A stretch of DNA of 9,218 nucleotides, taken from the NCBI GenBank assembly GCA_023396615.1, contig JAEWVM010000163.1, forward strand, positions 1-9,218. The letters are read 5' to 3'. The notes beneath the pieces are model-generated. The model was not told the DNA's origin and did not search any database. It saw only the letters and a list, made by a program, of their open reading frames with translations. Made by a program: the position numbers and the translations under genes. The stretch comes from Spirochaetota bacterium (lineage in GTDB: Bacteria > Spirochaetota > UBA4802 > JAFGJZ01). Positions 1 through 5,053 of the stretch are shown piece by piece. How positions within the stretch are numbered: the stretch's first letter is position 1; each line of letters starts with the position of its first letter.

Positions 1-101
1 CCGTAAAAAGGCGTAAAATTTGATTCTCTTTCTTTTTCCGGAAGGTTTTCGGCTCTTCCGACAGATATTAAATCCTTGATAATTTTTTTCTGTTCTTCCA
101 T
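1..101 (-). CDS. N-terminus of an unidentified protein (partial, runs off left edge)
   Basis: An open frame starts with ATG at 101 and stays open to the window edge, giving 33 complete codons that begin MEEQKKIIKDLISVGRAENL. The residues are charged and helix-like, with no signal peptide. It is divergent from the plus-strand gene at 249 and shares the 147-nt region between them. No Shine-Dalgarno sequence is visible before the ATG; a weak promoter-like pair lies just upstream (112-140). I do not recognise the family from this short N-terminus. The frame is short enough that it could be chance, so the call is tentative. Confidence 0.45.
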   Translation of the reverse strand, partial: MEEQKKIIKDLISVGRAENLPEKERESNFTPFY

Positions 102-111
102 AATTACACGT

Positions 112-140
112 TATTTATTTGCTCTAAAATATCAAGTCAA
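112..140 (-). promoter_or_regulatory. Possible promoter for the left-edge minus-strand gene
   Basis: Reading the minus strand, TTGACT (140-135) is followed after exactly 17 nt by TAAATA (117-112), a fair -35 and a weak -10 in sigma-70 terms. The start codon at 101 lies only about 10 nt past the -10, which would give a very short or nearly leaderless transcript. In such AT-rich DNA similar pairs arise by chance. Confidence 0.25.
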
Positions 141-207
141 TTTCAAACAATCGCATCTTACAATAGTTTCATCTCGTTTAACAAAAAACATCAAATCATA
201 AAAAACA

Positions 208-223
208 AATTGTCTTGACAATT
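208..223. promoter_or_regulatory. Operator-like inverted repeat in the divergent region
   Basis: The sequence AATTGTC-TT-GACAATT is a perfect 7-nt inverted repeat around a 2-nt centre. Its right arm and centre include the whole TTGACA hexamer (215-220) that would be the -35 of the plus-strand gene. This size and symmetry are typical of a site for a dimeric helix-turn-helix repressor. It is too short-looped and has no T tail, so it is not a terminator. The regulator is unknown, and neither flanking gene looks like one in the part visible here. Confidence 0.45.
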
Positions 224-242
224 GATATTAGTTAGTTATGTC
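215..242 (+). promoter_or_regulatory. Possible promoter of the plus-strand helical-protein gene
   Basis: A consensus -35 hexamer TTGACA (215-220) is followed after 16 nt by TATGTC (237-242), a weak -10 matching only the first three consensus positions. Transcription would begin around 248-250, almost exactly at the ATG at 249. The predicted mRNA would therefore be leaderless, which agrees with the lack of any Shine-Dalgarno sequence before that ATG. The -35 lies inside the inverted repeat at 208-223, so repressor binding would block it. The weak -10 keeps confidence low. Confidence 0.35.
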
Positions 243-248
243 ACATAT

Positions 249-893
249 ATGGACAGCGATAAGGTAATAGAATTATACGATTTTGATTCGGAGGAATCAC
301 GTAAAGCCATTCTCAACATGAATGCGCTTATAAAAAATAAACTTCCTCTCGAAGCAAAAGCAAAACTGATAATTGAAAGTACAGAAAACGAAATTAACCT
401 TATGCAAAAAGATCCTTTGGACCGTTTTATCGAGTACGCTTTTTTTAAGGCAAAAACAGGTTATCCTTATATTGAAAATCTCGCTTACCCTACCAAGCGA
501 ATAGTAGAAGCAGATATTGAAGAAACCATCATTCTTCTGTTAAATAATCACCTTATGCCGGAAATAACTTTTAGGATACTGAAGTTTTTCACTCGCAACG
601 CTAGAAATTCAGATACGAATCTATATCTTGCTTATCTCATTAAAAATGAAGATCTCATAAAATCGATATTCGAAACTTATAAAACTTTCAAAAATGATAT
701 TTTCAAAGATGATCCCGAACACCGTTCAATGAATGTAAAAAGCATTCAGCAGTACATTTCAGTAGCCGACAACAAATTCTCTTCACCTCTCGATGCCGCA
801 TGTAGGTTAAAATATATTCTTGAATATCTTTCAATTAAACAGAATACTTCTTCTATTTATAACGCGAAAGACCTTAAAATTTCGGAACACTAA
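249..893 (+). CDS. Hypothetical all-helical cytoplasmic protein
   Basis: The gene encodes 214 residues from ATG 249 and is the only complete plus-strand gene in the window. A TTG at 222 would extend it by nine residues, but that codon lies inside the operator-like repeat and neither start has a Shine-Dalgarno sequence. ATG 249 is preferred because it matches the predicted transcription start. The protein is rich in Lys, Glu, Ile and Leu, appears helical throughout, and has no signal peptide, membrane segment or recognisable catalytic motif. A long helical middle (roughly residues 45-150) is followed by a region rich in aromatic residues and Ser. The opposite strand has no comparable open frame. 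I do not recognise the family. Its stop codon overlaps that of the convergent gene by 4 nt. Confidence 0.7.
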   Translation: MDSDKVIELYDFDSEESRKAILNMNALIKNKLPLEAKAKLIIESTENEINLMQKDPLDRFIEYAFFKAKTGYPYIENLAYPTKRIVEADIEETIILLLNNHLMPEITFRILKFFTRNARNSDTNLYLAYLIKNEDLIKSIFETYKTFKNDIFKDDPEHRSMNVKSIQQYISVADNKFSSPLDAACRLKYILEYLSIKQNTSSIYNAKDLKISEH

Positions 894-1327
894 ACCGGCT
901 TCTTTGTTTTCGGGTTTATTTCATCAACACATATTTCACTATATCGTTTTGAATCACTGAATTCGGCAGGATTATTCAAAATAGGTTTATTGGTGCTTAT
1001 TAGAAAATACATCACATCTTTCATATCAGCAGGTGATGAATCAAGAACACAAAACTTATAATAAAGATTTTTTTTTCTAAGTTCATCAGTAAGATAAGGG
1101 AACTTTGTAAAATAAGAATCAAACAGATTCCGCATTTCCATGCGGAGACCTTCTCTCCAGCATCCGAAACAAAGAACATCTTCTTTAAAATTACCTTTTA
1201 CATCATAAAAATACAGTACACCTGCAAGCTCAGGAAGTACTCTAGAAGCATGATGCTTATCATATTTTATAAGTTCTGACCACTCAACAGTAAAATAAGC
1301 ATTATCACCCAATACTTTTTTTTTCAC
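890..1327 (-). CDS. Small protein resembling a degenerate GIY-YIG (UvrC N-terminal-like) domain
   Basis: The 145-residue product starts at a GTG codon supported by a strong AGAGGA Shine-Dalgarno sequence 6 nt upstream (1334-1339). Three blocks follow the order of a GIY-YIG domain as in UvrC. GVLYFYD (36-42) sits at the GIY strand. LCFG followed by an Arg-containing helix (52-70, with GLR at 60-62) sits at the YIG strand and catalytic Arg. A terminal KPILN (114-118) matches the conserved KPxYN end. The usual catalytic Glu position holds Met106, with Asp104 nearby, so nuclease activity is doubtful. The gene overlaps the upstream LON-like gene by 23 nt, which implies coupled translation, and it ends the operon. 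It contains two runs of nine A (1316-1324 and 1068-1076). The domain call is motif reading by eye; the gene itself is well supported. Confidence 0.6.
   Translation of the reverse strand: MKKKVLGDNAYFTVEWSELIKYDKHHASRVLPELAGVLYFYDVKGNFKEDVLCFGCWREGLRMEMRNLFDSYFTKFPYLTDELRKKNLYYKFCVLDSSPADMKDVMYFLISTNKPILNNPAEFSDSKRYSEICVDEINPKTKKPV
1068..1076 (-). repeat. A9 homopolymer tract within the GIY-YIG-like gene
   Basis: Nine T on the plus strand read as nine A in the coding strand, at codons for Arg-Lys-Lys-Asn (residues 84-87 of the 145-residue product). Runs of eight occur in several genes of the window; runs of nine were noticed only in this gene. Confidence 0.9.
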
Positions 1328-1928
1328 GAAGAATCCTCTTTTGTGTCTTAATTATAAGCTTATCCAGCATTGCGTGAAGCATTAAATACTTTTTATACAA
1401 ATCTTTTTCTGAAAATATTGTGATTCTGTCCTTATAATTCAGGATAAAATAATTTGTCACAAAATCAGAAAATTCCGAAAAATTATTACTGAAATTCATC
1501 AGATAAATCAGTTTTTCGGATTCTTCCGTATTTATTAAAAAAACGAATTCCTGTGCTTTTTTACGGAGACTGCCGACAACATTTTCCGTTTTTCGGTTTA
1601 TTCCGGGAATAATTTCCTCAAAATATGCAGAATCATTCTTATATTGCTTTATTACGACTTTATGCAGACCCTTTACTTCATAAATAATCTTATCTTCTGA
1701 TTTTTTTTCTCCCGTAATTTCGCACAATACAGCCAGATAACGTAATTTGATAATTCTTTTTATCAAGCAGTTATAGGGAATAAAAAGAAAACGGTCACCG
1801 CGGCTGAAAGTTTTGTTGCCGAAACGTGACGCAGGAATATCCATATTGCATCCGCAAAAAATAACTTTTCCTTTAATGAAATGGTATTCCGCAAAACTTT
1901 CCATGCAATCAGTCTGAGACATGAGCAT
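1305..1928 (-). CDS. Free-standing LON substrate-binding-domain-like protein
   Basis: The 207-residue product resembles the N-terminal substrate-binding domain of Lon protease and lacks the AAA+ and Ser-Lys protease parts. Residues 64-108 follow the beta part of the Lon domain: YEVKGLHKVVI at 83-93 matches the Lon VEGLQR strand, followed by a YFEEIIPG strand. Residues about 115-200 match the helical bundle, with a Phe/Asn-rich stretch at the Lon IDDP...ADxIA position, then an SEKDLYKKYLMLHAMLDKLI helix and a basic end like Lon's KRIRNRVKK. The first strands (residues 20-60) are much diverged. ATG 1928 is used; ATG 1922 is equally possible and neither has a good Shine-Dalgarno sequence. It follows prmA by 56 nt and overlaps the next gene by 23 nt. 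It may bind unfolded protein or serve as an adaptor. The family call is by eye from pattern, not from a search. Confidence 0.65.
   Translation of the reverse strand: MLMSQTDCMESFAEYHFIKGKVIFCGCNMDIPASRFGNKTFSRGDRFLFIPYNCLIKRIIKLRYLAVLCEITGEKKSEDKIIYEVKGLHKVVIKQYKNDSAYFEEIIPGINRKTENVVGSLRKKAQEFVFLINTEESEKLIYLMNFSNNFSEFSDFVTNYFILNYKDRITIFSEKDLYKKYLMLHAMLDKLIIKTQKRILREKKSIG
1316..1324 (-). repeat. A9 tract in the overlap of the LON-like and GIY-YIG-like genes
   Basis: Immediately after the GTG start the coding strand has nine A. In the upstream frame it is read GAA AAA AAA AGT (Glu-Lys-Lys-Ser), and in the downstream frame AAA AAA AAA (three Lys). The upstream frame meets its TGA at 1305. Loss of one A, gain of two A, or a +1 ribosomal shift here would join the two frames. 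Confidence 0.9.
1334..1339 (-). promoter_or_regulatory. Shine-Dalgarno sequence selecting a GTG start
   Basis: AGAGGA lies 6 nt before GTG 1327, inside the last codons of the LON-like gene. It is what makes this GTG the likely start of the 145-residue protein. Confidence 0.7.
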
Positions 1929-1984
1929 TTTTTAAGCAATAATTTTTCTTAAAATGAACTCAGAGCTTATTCAAAGAGCATGTC

Positions 1985-2779
1985 TCATTCACACGAAAGA
2001 AGATATGCAACCCATTCATCTTCAGTTATTTTTTTTGACACAGACAAGGCATGATGTTGAAATATTTTTTCCATATCATCCGCCCAGATATTCATTATGC
2101 CGCTTAAAATCAGAAATGAGTTTTCACCCGAGTGATTCTTTATGGATACTATATTATCTTCTATAAGCTTGGAATGCAGATTCGCACAAACCACGTCATA
2201 TTCAAAATCTGCCGGAAATTCCTCTATGCCGGAATTTATTACCTTGATGCTTACTGAATTTTTATCGGCATTTTCAATCGATTTTTCATACGCCGCCTTG
2301 TCGACTTCTATTGCGGTTACGCTTTCAGCCCCGAGCTTTGCAGCAAGAATAGCAAGAACACCGCTGCCTGAACCGATATCAAGAAAAGATTTTACCGGAA
2401 ATGAAAGAAAAACCTCTTCGATGAGTCTGATGCAAAGTCGCGTTGTAGGATGAGTACCCGCACCGAAAGCGTTCTCTGGAGAAACTACTATCTCAATCTC
2501 TTTACCTAAAGTAAAACCCGGTGTAACAACAGCAGTTCTCTCCGAAGCTTCAATTCCCAAAAATGATTCTGCCCAGCTGTTTACCCAGTCGCGGTTTTCG
2601 ATCAGTGTTATTTCTGCGTGATAACCGAATTCTTCAACAATATCATCAATATTTTCTTCAGAAACTATTGCGAATATTCCTTCTTCCGTTTCGGTTATAC
2701 TCTGGGCATTAAGCGCAAAAAGTATTTCTTCCGCAAGAACAACATCATAATCTTTAATCGCTACTTTAAAAAGTTTCAT
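1985..2779 (-). CDS. prmA: Ribosomal protein L11 methyltransferase PrmA
   Basis: The 264-residue product is an S-adenosylmethionine-dependent methyltransferase that trimethylates ribosomal protein L11 in the cytoplasm. The N-terminal part (1-60) is the L11-recognition domain, followed by the RDWVNSWAESF linker motif (63-73). The PrmA hallmark FGAGTHPTTRL is at 105-115. SAM-binding motif I, LDIGSGSG, is at 133-140, with the acidic ribose-binding residue Glu158. Motif IV appears as DVVCANLHSKL (195-205), with the conserved Asn200. The length is slightly below that of the E. coli protein (about 293). Its ATG overlaps the ychF stop in an ATGA and no Shine-Dalgarno sequence is visible, so translation is probably coupled to ychF. 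PrmA is generally dispensable in bacteria where it has been tested. Confidence 0.93.
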   Translation of the reverse strand: MKLFKVAIKDYDVVLAEEILFALNAQSITETEEGIFAIVSEENIDDIVEEFGYHAEITLIENRDWVNSWAESFLGIEASERTAVVTPGFTLGKEIEIVVSPENAFGAGTHPTTRLCIRLIEEVFLSFPVKSFLDIGSGSGVLAILAAKLGAESVTAIEVDKAAYEKSIENADKNSVSIKVINSGIEEFPADFEYDVVCANLHSKLIEDNIVSIKNHSGENSFLILSGIMNIWADDMEKIFQHHALSVSKKITEDEWVAYLLSCE

Positions 2780-3876
2780 ACATTAAAAAGAAAGTGCATA
2801 ACGTCGCCGTCAGCAACTTCATACTCCTTACCTTCAAGGCGCATTTTTCCGGCAGCTTTCGCACCGGCTTCACCCTTGTTCTGAACAAAATCTTCAAAAG
2901 ATATAACTTCGGCACGTATAAATCCGCGCTCAAAATCGTTATGAATAACTGAAGCTGCCTTCGGAGCCTTCCAGCCTTTTTGAATAGTCCATGCGCGGAC
3001 TTCCTTTACCCCCGCTGTAAAATAGCTGATGAGTCCAAGTATCGCATAACCTTCGCGGATAATATGCTCAAGTCCGCTTTCTCCGTCAGAACCCATCGAA
3101 ACAAGAAACTCCAGTCTCTCATCATCGCTCATTCCGCTCATCTCTTCTTCAATTTTCGCACACACTTTTACAACACTTGCGTTGTGGCCTTCAGCATATT
3201 TCTTAACAGCCAGAACATGAGCGTTATCGGAAGCTATATCCGAATCATCAACATTCGCGGCAAATATAACAGGTTTTAATGTAATAAGCCCGGATTCCTT
3301 TTTAAGTTCTTCAAAAGCATCATCCTGTTCAGGAAACAATGATGCAGGTTTTCCCTGATTCAGAAATTCAAGAACAGCTTTTGCCTTATCAAGCAGAGGC
3401 TGCTGTTTCTTATCTCCTTTCGCGCTTTTTTCAAGGCGTTCGATTCTTTTTTCAAGCATCTGGATATCTGCAAGAATAAGTTCTGTATTGATTACTTCAA
3501 TGTCGCCGACAGGATCAATCGAACCTGAAACATGAACTATATTTTCATCCTCAAAACATCTGACGACATGAACAATTGCGGAAGTTTCACGAATATGAGA
3601 TAGGAACTGATTTCCGAGACCTTCTCCCTTGGATGCTCCTTTAACTAAACCCGCGATATCATAAAATTCAACAACCGCATTCTGTATGTTCTGCGGATTT
3701 ACGATTGCCGTAAGATCTTTCAATCTTTTGTCAGGAACAGCAACTATTGCCTTGTTCGGTTCAATTGTACAAAATGGATAATTAGCCGCCTGTGCATTCT
3801 GTGCCTTTGTCAGAGCGTTAAATAGTGTCGATTTGCCTACGTTTGGAAGCCCGACAATTCCGATGCTTAATGCCAT
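2776..3876 (-). CDS. ychF: Ribosome-associated ATPase/GTPase YchF (OLA1 family)
   Basis: The 366-residue product is a full-length YchF, a TRAFAC-class P-loop NTPase of the Obg family that prefers ATP and associates with ribosomes. G1, GLPNVGKST, is at 9-17. G3, DIAGL, is at 73-77 and is followed by the family stretch VKGASKGEGLGNQFLSHIRE. The G4 position reads NVDD (208-211) rather than NKxD, as expected for a YchF that does not specify guanine. A coiled-coil insertion lies around 125-175. The C-terminal TGS domain (about 283-366) ends in the typical DGDVMHFLFNV. The AAGAGG Shine-Dalgarno sequence for ATG 3876 is formed by the last two codons of the preceding gene, only 2 nt away. In many bacteria ychF sits beside pth; here prmA follows. 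Confidence 0.95.
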   Translation of the reverse strand: MALSIGIVGLPNVGKSTLFNALTKAQNAQAANYPFCTIEPNKAIVAVPDKRLKDLTAIVNPQNIQNAVVEFYDIAGLVKGASKGEGLGNQFLSHIRETSAIVHVVRCFEDENIVHVSGSIDPVGDIEVINTELILADIQMLEKRIERLEKSAKGDKKQQPLLDKAKAVLEFLNQGKPASLFPEQDDAFEELKKESGLITLKPVIFAANVDDSDIASDNAHVLAVKKYAEGHNASVVKVCAKIEEEMSGMSDDERLEFLVSMGSDGESGLEHIIREGYAILGLISYFTAGVKEVRAWTIQKGWKAPKAASVIHNDFERGFIRAEVISFEDFVQNKGEAGAKAAGKMRLEGKEYEVADGDVMHFLFNV

Positions 3877-3878
3877 AT

Positions 3879-4541
3879 TTACCTCTTAATTCTGATTGCA
3901 TTCCACTGATATTTTGCCCCGCGCAGTACATACTGCCCGCTTACAAGGGTTCCATCTGTGGAAAATTCTCCGTAATATTCCTGAGTGAAGTACGACGTCG
4001 CACCGGTTTTTGCCAGTTCTTCTTTTGTACTCACCGAACGGACAAAATAAATCCGCCTGCCTTTAAAGGAAAGTCTTTTTAAAATTTCAACCGAAGCTTT
4101 GCCCCAATTAGGAAACTGAATTGTCGCATAGTAGCCTTTTTCTGTTTTAACTATATTCAGCGTCCCGTCGTTTCCGTTAGCATTAAGTTTGTATCTTCCG
4201 GCATATGGGAAATCAATTTTGACTGACTGATCATCCTGCAATGCCTTATCTTCTTCAAGAGATTCATGAATAAATTCTATATAAAGAAGCTGATCAGTTT
4301 TTACAATCCCGAATGAATGACCGTTTGTTCCGGCTATAGCTGCTTCTTTTGTCTGATATCCTGCCGAATTAAAATAAACAACACGGGAAAATACGGAAAA
4401 AGAAAAATCAGAACGCATAAAATTTCCGTCTGCAAGCGCAATTACCGAATCCTGACGGTTAAATGAAAAAACCGGAAAAAGTATTACCATGCCCAAAAAG
4501 ACTCCAGCAGCAAAAGGCAGAATTTTTTTTATACGTTTCAT
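3879..4541 (-). CDS. Exported or membrane-anchored beta-rich protein of unknown function
   Basis: The 220-residue product begins MKRIKK followed by a hydrophobic segment (about 8-27), a clear signal peptide or single N-terminal anchor. There is no lipobox Cys. A cleavage after VFS (about residue 26) is possible but not certain. The mature part is beta-rich, with alternating hydrophobic residues and repeated aromatic positions. It includes FPYAGRYKLN (111-120), a Gly/Asn turn, a GTLNIV strand, and TSYFTQEYYGEFSTDGTLVSG near the C-terminus, suggesting a small barrel or sandwich such as a lipocalin-like fold. I do not recognise the family. ATG 4541 has the best Shine-Dalgarno sequence in the window, AAAGGAGG (4547-4554). 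It follows ybeY by 59 nt and precedes ychF by 2 nt, so a periplasmic protein sits inside an otherwise cytoplasmic translation operon. Confidence 0.75.
   Translation of the reverse strand: MKRIKKILPFAAGVFLGMVILFPVFSFNRQDSVIALADGNFMRSDFSFSVFSRVVYFNSAGYQTKEAAIAGTNGHSFGIVKTDQLLYIEFIHESLEEDKALQDDQSVKIDFPYAGRYKLNANGNDGTLNIVKTEKGYYATIQFPNWGKASVEILKRLSFKGRRIYFVRSVSTKEELAKTGATSYFTQEYYGEFSTDGTLVSGQYVLRGAKYQWNAIRIKR
3882..3887 (-). promoter_or_regulatory. Shine-Dalgarno of ychF embedded in the previous gene's last codons
   Basis: AAG AGG encodes the final Lys-Arg of the exported protein and is followed by TAA, two bases and ATG of ychF. The spacing to ATG 3876 is 5 nt. Confidence 0.75.
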
Positions 4542-4546
4542 CCGTT

Positions 4547-4554
4547 CCTCCTTT
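4547..4554 (-). promoter_or_regulatory. Near-perfect Shine-Dalgarno of the exported-protein gene
   Basis: AAAGGAGG ends 5 nt before ATG 4541. It is by far the strongest ribosome binding site in this block, where most genes rely on stop-start overlap, so this protein may be made at a higher rate than its neighbours. Confidence 0.8.
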
Positions 4555-4600
4555 GCGCCAGAATAATTTGTTTTTAATTAAAAGTCCAGTGGTTTTCAGT

Positions 4601-5053
4601 TCATATTTTGTCGAGGATATAATCTTCCATTTCCTGCATGCGGAGTTCTTCTTTTTTTCCTTTTTCGTGATCATAGCCGATAAGGTGAAGAATTCCGTGA
4701 ACAAGAAGCCTTGCGAATTCGTCCTTGAGAGAATGTCCGATTTCTTCAGCCTGCTCCGCTGCCTTTTCAGCCGAAACATAAATGTCTCCAAGAACCTCAT
4801 TCTCTTCTTTAATTTCTGGAAAAGGCTGTTCTCTATAAGCAAAAGAGATAACATCAGTCGCGTAGTTTTTTTTACGGTAATCGGAATTTATTTTTTTTAT
4901 AAAATCATTATCCGAAACTATTATTGAAACGGAAACATTTTCTAGCGTCAGCAATTTTAACGATTTTTTGACTACGGATGTAATATACGGTTTTGTAACA
5001 TCACTGTAAGGAAATTTAACTTTACCCTGCGTAAAAACGGCAATTTTATTCAT
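4601..5053 (-). CDS. ybeY: Endoribonuclease YbeY, 16S rRNA 3'-end maturation and quality control
   Basis: The 150-residue product is a complete YbeY/UPF0054 protein. The signature zinc site HGILHLIGYDH is at 119-129, with His119, His123 and His129 as the three metal ligands. The conserved YRKKNYATDVISFAY block (59-73) contains the catalytic-groove Arg60, and LGDIYVS (88-94) is the usual strand before the helices. Known YbeY proteins are single-strand endoribonucleases needed for 16S rRNA 3' processing and 70S quality control. The ATG overlaps the end of the 7TM-HD gene by 8 nt with only a weak upstream AGG, implying coupled translation. The order phoH, 7TM-HD, ybeY is a conserved neighbourhood in many bacteria, which supports all three calls. 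Confidence 0.96.
   Translation of the reverse strand: MNKIAVFTQGKVKFPYSDVTKPYITSVVKKSLKLLTLENVSVSIIVSDNDFIKKINSDYRKKNYATDVISFAYREQPFPEIKEENEVLGDIYVSAEKAAEQAEEIGHSLKDEFARLLVHGILHLIGYDHEKGKKEELRMQEMEDYILDKI

Noticed and set aside
183..207. Direct repeat AAAAAACA at 183-190 and 200-207 in the divergent region.
   Set aside because: Simple A-rich sequence; two copies are expected by chance in such DNA.
814..827. Perfect AT-only inverted repeat ATATTC-TT-GAATAT near the 3' end of the plus-strand gene, considered as a terminator for the minus-strand operon.
   Set aside because: The stem is only 6 bp, A/T-rich and inside a coding region, with no T tail on either strand.
892..917. AAACC ... GGTTT pairing just after the convergent stops, considered as a terminator.
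   Set aside because: A 5-bp stem with a 16-nt loop and no T run after it; it also lies in the coding end of the GIY-YIG-like gene.
1929..1984. Gap between prmA and the LON-like gene, with a TTGAAT/TAAGAA promoter-like pair and a TTAAG...CTTAA pairing.
   Set aside because: Both hexamers are poor matches and the 5-bp pairing is too weak; AT-rich DNA gives such pairs freely.
1954..2884. Plus-strand open frames opposite prmA and the end of ychF.
   Set aside because: They are antisense to clear family members and their translations resemble no protein domain.
4560..4588. Promoter-like TGGACT-17-TATTCT (minus strand) before the exported-protein gene.
   Set aside because: Each hexamer matches only 4 of 6 positions, and the predicted start would fall at the edge of the Shine-Dalgarno sequence, leaving it at the extreme 5' end of the mRNA.
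4459..4927. Open frames on both strands overlapping ybeY and the start of the exported-protein gene.
   Set aside because: They are out-of-frame with well-supported genes, give low-complexity Phe/Lys-rich products and have no independent start signal.
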